Origin: JBHEKP01 sp041859375
GTDB lineage: Bacteria > Hydrogenedentota > Hydrogenedentia > Hydrogenedentales > CAITNO01
Direction of reading: 5' to 3'
NCBI GenBank assembly: GCA_041859375.1
Contig: JBHEKP010000211.1
Location: 1-13,809, forward strand
Length of the DNA stretch: 13,809 bases
Both the position numbers and the translations under genes were made by a program. Under the pieces are notes generated by a model. That model searched no databases and was not told the origin of the DNA. It saw nothing but the letters and a program-made list of their open reading frames with translations. The stretch's first letter is position 1. The number at the start of each line of letters is the position of its first letter. Positions 6,575 to 13,378 of the stretch are shown here, piece after piece.

Positions 6575-7900
6575 ATGAAAATAACCGTGGTGGGCACAGG
6601 ATACCAGGGGCTGGTGACAGGCACCTGTCTGGCGGAGAACGGCCACCAGATAACGTGCATGGACAAGGACGCGGACCGCATCGGCCGGCTGCGCGCGGGT
6701 GAGCTGCCGATCCACGAGCCGGGCCTTGAGGAGCTGGTGCAGCGCAACCTTGAGGAGGAGCGGCTGAGTTTCACGACGGACCTGCGCCAGGCGGTGGCGG
6801 ACTCGCTGATGGTGTTTTTGTGCGTCGGCACGCCGATCCGTGAGGACGGCGAGGCGGACATCACGCCGGTGCTGGACGCGGCGCGGGAGGTGGCGGCGGC
6901 GATGTCGGGCTACCGCATTCTTGTGACCAAGGCGACGTGCCCGCCGGGCACGGCGGAGCAGATGGAGCGCATCCTGCGTGAAAATTCGGAGCACCCCTCG
7001 GACGTGGTGGTGAACCCGGACTTCATGAAGGAGGGCTCGGCGATAGACGACTTCATGCGCCCCGACCGGGTGGTGATCGGCTGCGACGACGTGCGTGTGC
7101 GGGAGATCATGCGGGAGCTTTACAGCCCCTTCCTGCGCACGGGCAAGCCGATCCTGCTGATGGGCAGGCGCAGCGCGGAAATGGCCAAATACGCGACGAA
7201 CGCGATGCTGGCGGCGCGCATATCGCTCATGAACGAGCTTGCGGACCTGTGCGAGGCGTGGGACTGCGACATCAACGACGTGCGCGAGGCGGTGGGCTCG
7301 GACGGGCGGATCGGGCCGACCTTCCTCTTTCCGGGGCTGGGCTTCGGCGGAGCGGGCCTCCCCCGCGATCTCACGACGTGCATCAAGCTGGGCCGGGACC
7401 GGGGGGTGGCGGTGGAGCTGCTTGAGGCGGTGAAGAGCGTGAACGACCGCCGCCGCGCCCTGTTTTTGCAGCGCATCCTGGCGCATTACGGGGGCACGCT
7501 GGAGGGGAAGACCATCGCGGTGTGGGGCGCGAGCTTCAAGCCGCGCACGGACGACCTGCGCGGCGCGCCCGCCCTGGACATCATTGACGGCCTGCGCGCC
7601 GCCGGGGCGTCGGTGCGCGTGTACGATCCGGTGGCGGGGCCTCGGCTGGAGAAGCGCTACGGCGGCGCGGTGGCGGTGATCCCGAAATATTACGCGGCGC
7701 TGGAGGGTGCGGACGGGCTGGTGATCATCACGGAGTGGAACGAGTTCCGCCGCCCCGACTACGCGCGGATGGCGCAGTTGATGCGCGAGCGGGTCATTTT
7801 CGACGGGCGCAACCTGTACACGCCCGCGGTGATGGGCCGCGGCGGTTTCCAGTATTACAGCATCGGCCGGGCCGTCTCCCGGACGGAGGGGGAGGGGTGA
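6575..7900 (+). CDS. UDP-glucose/GDP-mannose dehydrogenase family protein lacking the catalytic cysteine
   Basis: Clear full-length homologue (441 aa) of UDP-glucose 6-dehydrogenase, which oxidises a nucleotide sugar at C6 in two NAD-dependent steps. The Rossmann motif GTGYQGL (7-13) ends with D30 for NAD. VGTP is at 84-87, KATCPPGT (119-126) keeps the catalytic-loop Thr, and NPDFMKEG (147-154) has Asp for the first Glu but keeps the second. AEMAKYATNAML (201-212) keeps the Lys and Asn. The C-terminal nucleotide-sugar domain contains GASFKPRTDDLRGAPALDI. The striking oddity is GFGGAGLPRD (256-265): the family has GGSCFPKD-like sequence, and the thioester-forming Cys is Gly261 (codon GGC at 7355-7357). 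Full conversion to the uronic acid is therefore unlikely by the known mechanism; a single-step oxidation, a reductase role or another function is possible. AGGA at 6560-6563 precedes the ATG at somewhat long spacing. First gene of a tight operon with a MaoC-like protein and an acyl-CoA synthetase. Confidence 0.93.
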   Translation: MKITVVGTGYQGLVTGTCLAENGHQITCMDKDADRIGRLRAGELPIHEPGLEELVQRNLEEERLSFTTDLRQAVADSLMVFLCVGTPIREDGEADITPVLDAAREVAAAMSGYRILVTKATCPPGTAEQMERILRENSEHPSDVVVNPDFMKEGSAIDDFMRPDRVVIGCDDVRVREIMRELYSPFLRTGKPILLMGRRSAEMAKYATNAMLAARISLMNELADLCEAWDCDINDVREAVGSDGRIGPTFLFPGLGFGGAGLPRDLTTCIKLGRDRGVAVELLEAVKSVNDRRRALFLQRILAHYGGTLEGKTIAVWGASFKPRTDDLRGAPALDIIDGLRAAGASVRVYDPVAGPRLEKRYGGAVAVIPKYYAALEGADGLVIITEWNEFRRPDYARMAQLMRERVIFDGRNLYTPAVMGRGGFQYYSIGRAVSRTEGEG

Positions 7901-7903
7901 CCG

Positions 7904-8806
7904 ATGGTGCTTGACGCCTTAAAGTACACGGGGGGCCGCTCGAAGGTGTTCGAGACGGAGGTGACGGCGCGGCGCGCCATGAACTACGCCGCGGCGCTGG
8001 ACGACGGCAACCCCCGGTATTTTGACGACACCCGGCCCGGCGGCATCATTGCGCCGCCCATGCTGGCGGTGGCGCTGACATGGCCCATTTCCGGGCGTTT
8101 TGCCGAGTTTTGGGGGGATTCGGGGTTCCCCTATGAGGTGCTGCGGCGGCAGGTGCACTATTCGGAGCGCATTGAATGGGCGCGTCCGCTCGCGCCGGGC
8201 GACCGGCTGTCCATCTCCGGGGTGGTGCGCGCGCTTGAGGCGCACCGGGCGGGCACGCACCTGGTGCTGGAATACACGGCGGTGGACGGCGCGGGCGGCG
8301 TGGTTTTTGTGGAGCGGATTGGCGGGCTGCTGCGGGGGGTGCGCTGCGAGAACGGCGCGGCCCCGGAGGCGTGGGAGGGCGGCCTTTTCGCGGGCTGCGC
8401 GCCGGTGTGGGAGTCGGAGCTGCCGGTGGACGCGCTGGCGGCGCACCGGTACGACGCGGGCGCGGACATTCATTTCCCCATCCACACCTCCCCGGCCTTT
8501 GCCGGGGCCGTGGGCCTGCCGGGCATCATTTACCACGGCACGGCCACCCTTTCCCTGGCGGTGCGGGAGCTTGTGAACCGGGAGGCGGGCGGCGCGCCCG
8601 AACTGGTGCGTGCGGCGGGGTGCATGTTCACGAGCATGGTGCGCCCCGGCACGGCGATCCGGGTGCGCCTGCTGGGCGGGGAACAGACGGACGCCGGAAT
8701 GCGTTATCATTTTGATGTGGTGAATTGTGAGGAAAAGCCCGCCGTGAGCGGGGGCTTTTTGGAGATTGGCCCGCCCGCCGGGCGCGCGGGCAGGGACAAT
8801 GGCTGA
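7904..8806 (+). CDS. MaoC-like double-hotdog protein, probable acyl-CoA hydratase/dehydratase
   Basis: A 300-aa protein with two tandem hotdog domains, as in two-domain MaoC-type enoyl-CoA hydratases and the FAS1-type dehydratase region. The N-terminal half contains YAAALDDGNPRYFDD (28-42) and GGIIAPPML (46-54). The C-terminal half contains ADIHFPIHTSPAFA (187-200) and GLPGIIYHG (204-212), the typical hydratase-motif end. D188 and H194 are the candidate catalytic pair, but the motif is D-I-H-F-P-I-H instead of D-x-N-P-L-H: the Asn is missing and the Asp-His distance is one residue longer, so activity is not assured. A typical member adds or removes water at the 2,3-position of an acyl-CoA; the substrate here is unknown. 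There is no signal peptide. Its ATG is 3 nt after the stop of the dehydrogenase-like gene, with the GGAGGGG stretch there as ribosome-binding site, and it is followed 18 nt later by an acyl-CoA synthetase gene, consistent with one transcript. Confidence 0.87.
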   Translation: MVLDALKYTGGRSKVFETEVTARRAMNYAAALDDGNPRYFDDTRPGGIIAPPMLAVALTWPISGRFAEFWGDSGFPYEVLRRQVHYSERIEWARPLAPGDRLSISGVVRALEAHRAGTHLVLEYTAVDGAGGVVFVERIGGLLRGVRCENGAAPEAWEGGLFAGCAPVWESELPVDALAAHRYDAGADIHFPIHTSPAFAGAVGLPGIIYHGTATLSLAVRELVNREAGGAPELVRAAGCMFTSMVRPGTAIRVRLLGGEQTDAGMRYHFDVVNCEEKPAVSGGFLEIGPPAGRAGRDNG

Positions 8807-8814
8807 GCGCCTTT

Positions 8815-8818
8815 GGAG
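8815..8818 (+). promoter_or_regulatory. ribosome-binding site that decides the acyl-CoA synthetase start
   Basis: GGAG lies 6 nt before the ATG at 8825. This favours that ATG over the TTG at 8813, which would place the GGAG inside the coding region. Confidence 0.6.
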
Positions 8819-8824
8819 AATGCC

Positions 8825-10396
8825 ATGAACAGGGACGGCGACATCTCATTGTTGTGGCAGTCGGTGGACCACTGGGCGGCGCGAAAACCGGACGCGGAGG
8901 CGCTGGTGTTTGGTGACCGGCGCGTCACGTGGGCGGAGCTCGCGGGCATGGTGGAGCGCATGGCGTGCGGGCTGATTTCGGCGGGCGTGGGCAGGGGGGA
9001 CTGTGTGGCACAGGTTTCCGCCGCGTGCCCCGAGTTCATCATTTCCTTCCTTGGCGCGTCGCGGGCGGGAGCGATGTGGGTGGGCCTTTCCCCGGTGTAT
9101 CCCATGGAGGAACTGCGGCGGATGCTGGGCGACTGCCGTCCGGCGGTGCTGCTGGTGGCGGCGGAGCACCGGGGCGCGCCGCTGGCGGGGCGCGCCTCCA
9201 CGCTGATGTACGAGATTCCGTCCATCCTGGGGACGTATGTGATTGGCGGGGCGGCGGCGGGCCTGCCCGCCTTCGAAGAACTGCTTGAACCGTCCGCGGA
9301 ATGCGCCGGACTGCTGGCGGAACGCGCCGCGGCGCAGTCGCCCGGCGACGAGACGCTGCTCATTTACACTTCGGGTTCCTCCGGCGCGCCGAAGGGCGTC
9401 ATCCACACCCATGCGAACCTGCTTGCGAACGTGTCGCAGGAGGCCCCCCTCTTCGGGATCGGCGGGGATGACCGGGTGCTGCTGCATTTTCCGATCAACC
9501 ATGTGGCTGCGGACGTGGAGATAGGGTTGTGCTCTATTTACGCCGGGGCGACGCTGGTGATTCAGGACCATTTCTCGCCCGCGGATGTTCTGGACGTGAT
9601 CGAGCGGGAGAAGGTGACGGTGCTGGGGCAGGTGCCCGCCATGTACCTGATGGAGTACGAATACGACGGTTTCAGGGAGGAGCGGCTGGCGTCCGTGAAG
9701 ACCTATCTTTACGGCGGATCCATTTCCACCCAGCCGATGCTGGACGTGATTTCCGGGCTGTGCGACCGGTTCGGCGCGCGGATGATCACCGGCTACGGCG
9801 CCACCGAGTTTGGCGGGTTCATCACCTCCACGGAGCCCTCCGCCCGCCCGAAATCCGGCGAGGCGGGGGCCGCCTACCCCACCTGCGAGGTGCGCATTGT
9901 GGACGGCGGGCGTAATCCTCTGCCCGCCGGGGAAACGGGTGAGATCGCGGTGCGCGGCCCCGTGCTGATGAAGGGTTACCTGAACAAGCCCGCGCTGACG
10001 AACGAGGTGGTGGACGGGGACGGCTGGCTGTACACGCGGGATTTGGGGCGGCTGGACGGGAAGGGTGGCCTGGAGATCCTGGGGCGCGCCTCGGACATGT
10101 ACAAGAGCGGCGGCGAAAACATCTTCCCCGCCGAGGTGGAGGCGGCGCTCCAGTCCCATCCGGGGGTGATGTTTGCCGCGGTGATTGGCGTGCCCCATCC
10201 GGTCTACGGCGAGGTGGGCCGCGCATTTGTGATGCCCGTGCCGGGCGAGACGGTCGGCGCGGATGATCTGAAGCGGCATTGCCGCACGCGCCTGGCTCCG
10301 TTCAAGGTGCCGGAGTCCTTTGTGTTTGTGGAAAGGATGCCGCTGCTGCCCAGCGGGAAGGTGGACATGCGCGCGCTGAGGGGGCGGCAGGAGTAG
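8825..10396 (+). CDS. AMP-binding acyl-CoA synthetase (acyl-CoA ligase)
   Basis: A 523-aa class I adenylate-forming enzyme of normal length. It would activate a carboxylic acid to an acyl-adenylate and transfer it to CoA. The P-loop-type motif is YTSGSSGAPKG (181-191), with HTHANLL after it. GYGATE (323-328) is the A5 motif, YTRDLGRLD (403-411) carries the ribose-binding Asp406, the hinge region is GRASDMYKSGGENIFPAEVE (420-439) and PSGKVD (509-514) holds the catalytic Lys512. All key elements are present, so it should be active. The acyl substrate cannot be read from the sequence; general resemblance is to medium/long-chain or aryl-acid CoA ligases rather than acetyl-CoA synthetase. There is no carrier-protein domain and no signal peptide. 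Third gene of the operon; it could load the acid whose CoA ester the MaoC-like neighbour handles. No intrinsic terminator with a T tract follows, but palindromic repeats do. Confidence 0.93.
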   Translation: MNRDGDISLLWQSVDHWAARKPDAEALVFGDRRVTWAELAGMVERMACGLISAGVGRGDCVAQVSAACPEFIISFLGASRAGAMWVGLSPVYPMEELRRMLGDCRPAVLLVAAEHRGAPLAGRASTLMYEIPSILGTYVIGGAAAGLPAFEELLEPSAECAGLLAERAAAQSPGDETLLIYTSGSSGAPKGVIHTHANLLANVSQEAPLFGIGGDDRVLLHFPINHVAADVEIGLCSIYAGATLVIQDHFSPADVLDVIEREKVTVLGQVPAMYLMEYEYDGFREERLASVKTYLYGGSISTQPMLDVISGLCDRFGARMITGYGATEFGGFITSTEPSARPKSGEAGAAYPTCEVRIVDGGRNPLPAGETGEIAVRGPVLMKGYLNKPALTNEVVDGDGWLYTRDLGRLDGKGGLEILGRASDMYKSGGENIFPAEVEAALQSHPGVMFAAVIGVPHPVYGEVGRAFVMPVPGETVGADDLKRHCRTRLAPFKVPESFVFVERMPLLPSGKVDMRALRGRQE

Positions 10397-10401
10397 GGGG
10401 G

Positions 10402-10437
10402 ATGGACTATATGGACTATATGGACCGTATGGACGGG
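10402..10437 (+). repeat. 9-bp tandem repeat, four units
   Basis: Two exact ATGGACTAT units (10402-10410, 10411-10419) are followed by ATGGACCGT (10420-10428) and ATGGACGGG (10429-10437). It begins 5 nt after the stop of the acyl-CoA synthetase. Read in frame it would give Met-Asp-X repeats, but no gene with a ribosome-binding site is evident here. AT content is higher than in the surroundings. Confidence 0.85.
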
Positions 10438-10473
10438 GTGGAGGGGGAAGAGCAAAAAGGCAGGCGCGAGGCG

Positions 10474-10508
10474 TAACATCCCCCTAAATCCCCCTTCAAA
10501 GGGGGACT
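10474..10508 (+). repeat. 35-bp palindromic repeat, copy 1
   Basis: This copy matches 10579-10613 in the same orientation at 34 of 35 positions; the mismatch is A versus G at the 27th base. It contains the inverted repeat TCCCCCTT-CA-AAGGGGGA. Together with copy 2 it lies between two convergent genes. It is probably a dispersed intergenic repeat (REP/MITE-like), and its hairpin could also help to stop transcription. Confidence 0.85.
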
Positions 10509-10537
10509 TCAGAGTTCGCACATTTTGGTTTGTTGTT

Positions 10538-10551
10538 CATGCTTCAGCATG
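10538..10551. repeat. small inverted repeat between the two 35-bp copies
   Basis: CATGC (10538-10542) and GCATG (10547-10551) flank the loop TTCA. No T tract follows, so it is not a normal terminator. It may be part of a larger dispersed element spanning both 35-bp copies. Confidence 0.5.
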
Positions 10552-10578
10552 TCGGGAAAAGGGGGGCGGGACGTGGAT

Positions 10579-10613
10579 TAACATCCCCCTAAATCCCCCT
10601 TCAAGGGGGGACT
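10579..10613 (+). repeat. 35-bp palindromic repeat, copy 2
   Basis: Second direct copy, starting 105 bp downstream of copy 1. Its internal stem is TCCCCC/GGGGGA with loop TTCAAG, because the single mismatch breaks the outer two loop-side pairs of copy 1. The flank after it reads ACTGAAG where copy 1 has ACTTCAG. It ends 28 nt from the stop codon of the minus-strand gene, so on that strand it is a possible, atypical terminator hairpin followed by ATTTAG. Confidence 0.85.
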
Positions 10614-10641
10614 GAAGAGGGGTGCTTTTTGTGCCGGCTTT

Positions 10642-13281
10642 TTACTCCAGGAATGAGATGCGGTCGATTTCGACGAGCGCGCCCTTGAGATCGCAGGGAT
10701 CAAGGCGCAGCATTGAGATGCGTCCGCGCCAGCGCGGGTTTTCAGAGAGCCCCACGGTGTAGTCATGCCACTGTCCGTCGGCCTGGACGGGGATGCGGAG
10801 GCTGCACGCCTCGCTGGTGGAGGAGCCGCCCGCCGACCAGAATATCTGGCATCCGGATTCCGCCGCCGGGGAGGCGGTGATCTTCATGCGCAGCCGCAGC
10901 ACGGGCCGGTCCGCCGCGATGAGCCCCGCCGTGGGCGCCACCAGCGCGGGGTCGGGGGAGAGGGTTTCACAGGAGAGTACCCCGTTGGCGCAGAGCGCGG
11001 GGCTGAGGTTCATCATGGAGGTCCAGCCGCCCGCGTCCTTTTCGAAGGTCCAGTCCAGCGTGGGGGTGACGGGCGGGAAGTCGTAGGGTCCGAGGCCCAC
11101 ATCGGCGGGGCCGATGTTCACAGGCCAGTCCGCCTCCGGCGCGGCGGCAAAGACGCGGCGCACGGCCTCGTACATGTCAAAGCCGTATTCGGTGCAGGGT
11201 TCCACGTAGCTGCCCTCGCCCCATTCGTTGGCGGGGCCGAGGACGATGAAGGGGCTTTTGTTGCGGGCGGCGAAATCCTTTGCGGAACGGAGGAGTTTCT
11301 CAAAGTCAGCCGCGGTGCGGTCCTCCAGCACAAGGGACTTGTCGCCATGCCAGGGCCGCGAGTCCCAGCCGGTATCCACCACGGGGTAATAGGCGAGGGC
11401 GCCGCATTGCTCCCGCCGCTTTTCCCAGGCCTCGGGCGCGGTGGCGGCCGCGTCGGCGTAGCGGGCGCGGTTGGGCATGGGCGACAATTCCACGGCGCGG
11501 CCCCATTCGTGGTAGGTGGTGGCGCCCGCGAATCCCTCGGAAAGGAGCGTTTCCGTCTGGACCGGGGAGTCGTGGCCGCTCATGGCGATGAACTCAATGC
11601 CGTCGTATCCGGCGGCGCGGGCCATGGCCTGGGACTCTTCCAGCGCGGCGCGCACCTCCGCGGAGCCGCCCAGATCGCTGCGGAGGTTTCCGGGGGCCCA
11701 GAGGAACATGGCGGGTTTGCCGTTGACACGGTAGTAGGCGGGCAGGTTGAAGTAGCGGTCAATCCACTCCTGCGTCACCTTCCGCCAGTCCCCGCGGGAG
11801 TGGGTGTTGGGCGCGTTGTGGTTGGCCCACATGACGGCCACCTTGAGCTGGTCGCGGTATCGGGACTTGCGATAAGCCTCGAACCAGTGGGTGAGCGCCT
11901 GGCCGCCGTCGGACCAGTACCAGTCCACGAGGAAGCAGTTGATTCCGTTTTCGACCGCCCATTTGATTTGCCAGTCCACGCATTCCGGGTTGGACTCGTC
12001 GTAGTAGCCGAGGAGCGGTTTGCGCACCGGGGCGACGCGGCGGATGCAGTCCCATTTCGCGTCGGAATTCCAGCCGGGGAAGTAGTACATGCAGAGATCG
12101 GTGGTTGGCGGCACGGGGGAGGGGACGGGCACATAGTCCGCCCTGGGCGCGGACACCGGCGGAAGGAAGGAGAGGGAGGCGGTGGCCATGCACGTTGTCC
12201 CGCTTCGCAGGTACACGGGATAGGCCCCGGGCTTGTCCGCGCGCACCCGCCAAAGCAGTTCGCGCGGCTCGCCGTGTGGCAGGGAACGGAACGCCGCCTC
12301 CGCGGGGCCCGACAACACGGCCAGACCTTTGCCCGCATCCAGCCGGATGTCCCCGAGGGTTGCGTCCCCGCCGCCCACATTCATGATTTGGCAGAGCACG
12401 GAGCATTCCCCGCCCGCGCGGTTGACCCCGTTTTCAAAGCCGAGGCGGCGCACGGACAGTTCCGCCGGTCCCGTGGGCCGCGCGGCGAGGCGCGGGGCCA
12501 GCAGTTTCGGCGCGGCCGTCTCCGGCAGGCGCACGCCGAGCATGGCGATGTTCCCCATCCACGCGGGATGGCCCGACAACTCCACGTTGTACACGCGGCT
12601 GCCGGGGCGCAGTTCGAAGGATTCGCTTTGCAGGCCGGGCGCGTTTTCCGCCACCCAGAGCAGTTCGGCCTGGCCGGCCTTCGCCGCCGAGATTTCCAGG
12701 GCGGCCCAGCACTGGGCGGTGATGTCGGCGCGCAGCGGCGGGGCGAAGAGCGCCCCCGAGCCGGGGAGGGGCTCCCAGGGCGCCTGGGCCGCGGCTTCGG
12801 CGGAGGCCAGCGGCGGCGCCCCGCCGCCCCATTCCACCACGCGGATGAAGTCCACGGCGTAGTCCGTGTTGCCGTAAAGATCAAAACGGATGGTCTTGAT
12901 GGTCCCCTCGCGGTGCCAGCCGGGGACCACCGCGATTTCCTGCCATTTGTTGCCGCCCGTGACGGGGAAGGGCGCCGACTTCTCCTCGCTCAGCCCGCCC
13001 AGCGGCCCGGAGGTGTCGCCCGTCCAGAAAATCTGGGCCGTGCCGGAGACGCCGCAATGAATGCGGATGAGCAGGTATTGCCAGGGGTTGGCGGGGATTT
13101 CCAGCCCGCCGCAAGCCAGGATGGGGTCGCCGCCGGTGGTTTTGCCGGTCAGCGTGCCGCCCTCCACGGTTGCGGTGATCTCGCCGTTGGGGGTCCACAC
13201 GGGCAGTTCGCCCGGAGCGGAGAATTCCCAGGCGGGCAGGGCGGCTGCGCCGGTGAGCAGCAGGGCGGCGAGTGAAAGCAT
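10642..13281 (-). CDS. exported WbsX/GH99-like protein with three CBM-like beta-sandwich modules
   Basis: An 879-aa protein with a short hydrophobic signal-like N terminus (LSLAALLLTGAAALPA). The central domain (about 393-715) matches the glycosyltransferase-WbsX / GH99-like group: MYYFPGW (398-404), GYYDESNP (425-432), WAVENGINCFLVDWYW (441-456), NGKPAMFLWAP (520-530), TTYHEWGR (588-595) and ANEWGEGSYVEP (684-695), whose Glu residues are candidate catalytic acids. GH99 enzymes cleave alpha-mannosides, but this group is diverse and the substrate is unknown. Three related beta-sandwich modules flank it: about 18-151 and 155-282 before the catalytic domain, and 743-879 after it. They share a Q/E-(I/L)-(F/L)-W strand, a repeated W-x-(E/D) strand and an R-x-x-x-F/L-D-type end. 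The frame is open to 13380; ATGs at 13302 and 13281 compete. AAGAAGGA 8 nt before 13281 favours the latter, while the Arg-Arg n-region would favour 13302. It stands alone on the minus strand, divergent from a CBM9-like gene. Confidence 0.88.
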   Translation of the reverse strand: MLSLAALLLTGAAALPAWEFSAPGELPVWTPNGEITATVEGGTLTGKTTGGDPILACGGLEIPANPWQYLLIRIHCGVSGTAQIFWTGDTSGPLGGLSEEKSAPFPVTGGNKWQEIAVVPGWHREGTIKTIRFDLYGNTDYAVDFIRVVEWGGGAPPLASAEAAAQAPWEPLPGSGALFAPPLRADITAQCWAALEISAAKAGQAELLWVAENAPGLQSESFELRPGSRVYNVELSGHPAWMGNIAMLGVRLPETAAPKLLAPRLAARPTGPAELSVRRLGFENGVNRAGGECSVLCQIMNVGGGDATLGDIRLDAGKGLAVLSGPAEAAFRSLPHGEPRELLWRVRADKPGAYPVYLRSGTTCMATASLSFLPPVSAPRADYVPVPSPVPPTTDLCMYYFPGWNSDAKWDCIRRVAPVRKPLLGYYDESNPECVDWQIKWAVENGINCFLVDWYWSDGGQALTHWFEAYRKSRYRDQLKVAVMWANHNAPNTHSRGDWRKVTQEWIDRYFNLPAYYRVNGKPAMFLWAPGNLRSDLGGSAEVRAALEESQAMARAAGYDGIEFIAMSGHDSPVQTETLLSEGFAGATTYHEWGRAVELSPMPNRARYADAAATAPEAWEKRREQCGALAYYPVVDTGWDSRPWHGDKSLVLEDRTAADFEKLLRSAKDFAARNKSPFIVLGPANEWGEGSYVEPCTEYGFDMYEAVRRVFAAAPEADWPVNIGPADVGLGPYDFPPVTPTLDWTFEKDAGGWTSMMNLSPALCANGVLSCETLSPDPALVAPTAGLIAADRPVLRLRMKITASPAAESGCQIFWSAGGSSTSEACSLRIPVQADGQWHDYTVGLSENPRWRGRISMLRLDPCDLKGALVEIDRISFLE

Positions 13282-13289
13282 GGCCGTGT

Positions 13290-13297
13290 TCCTTCTT
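13290..13297 (-). promoter_or_regulatory. ribosome-binding site that decides the GH99-like gene start
   Basis: The minus strand reads AAGAAGGA here, 8 nt before the ATG whose first base is 13281. The upstream ATG at 13302 has only GGCACCCCG before it and no purine-rich site, so initiation at 13281 is more likely. Confidence 0.6.
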
Positions 13298-13333
13298 GGC
13301 ATCGGGGTGCCGTGACGGGTAAACTCTTCCCAT

Positions 13334-13361
13334 AGTATGACAGAGACGGCCAAAACACCAA
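13334..13361 (-). promoter_or_regulatory. candidate promoter for the GH99-like gene
   Basis: On the minus strand TTGGTG (13356-13361) precedes CATACT (13334-13339) with 16 bp between them, giving a leader of about 45 nt. It lies in the 97-bp gap between divergent genes. The match is moderate. A promoter for the plus-strand gene must lie in the same gap, but I see no convincing one. Confidence 0.33.
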
Positions 13362-13378
13362 GCGAGACGGGAGAGCCC

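Noticed and set aside
6482..7486. A 334-codon antisense open frame opposite the dehydrogenase-like gene
   Set aside because: It is Arg/His rich, has no motif, and overlaps a terminator tail and a strong family match on the other strand.
8846..10279. A 477-codon antisense open frame within the acyl-CoA synthetase gene
   Set aside because: The sense strand carries all adenylate-forming motifs; the antisense product shows none and is a GC-bias shadow.
10279..10476. A small plus-strand open frame ending in Met-Asp-Tyr repeats
   Set aside because: It starts inside the acyl-CoA synthetase gene in another frame, and its repetitive end is the 9-bp tandem repeat; there is no ribosome-binding site.
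10474..10613. The two 35-bp copies as a minimal CRISPR array
   Set aside because: There are only two copies, the region between them (70 bp) is longer than normal spacers and contains its own inverted repeat, and no cas gene is present.
10765..13275. An 836-codon plus-strand open frame opposite the GH99-like gene
   Set aside because: The composition is Gly/Arg/Ala/His rich and low in information, while the minus strand shows clear WbsX/GH99-like motifs, a ribosome-binding site and repeated modules.
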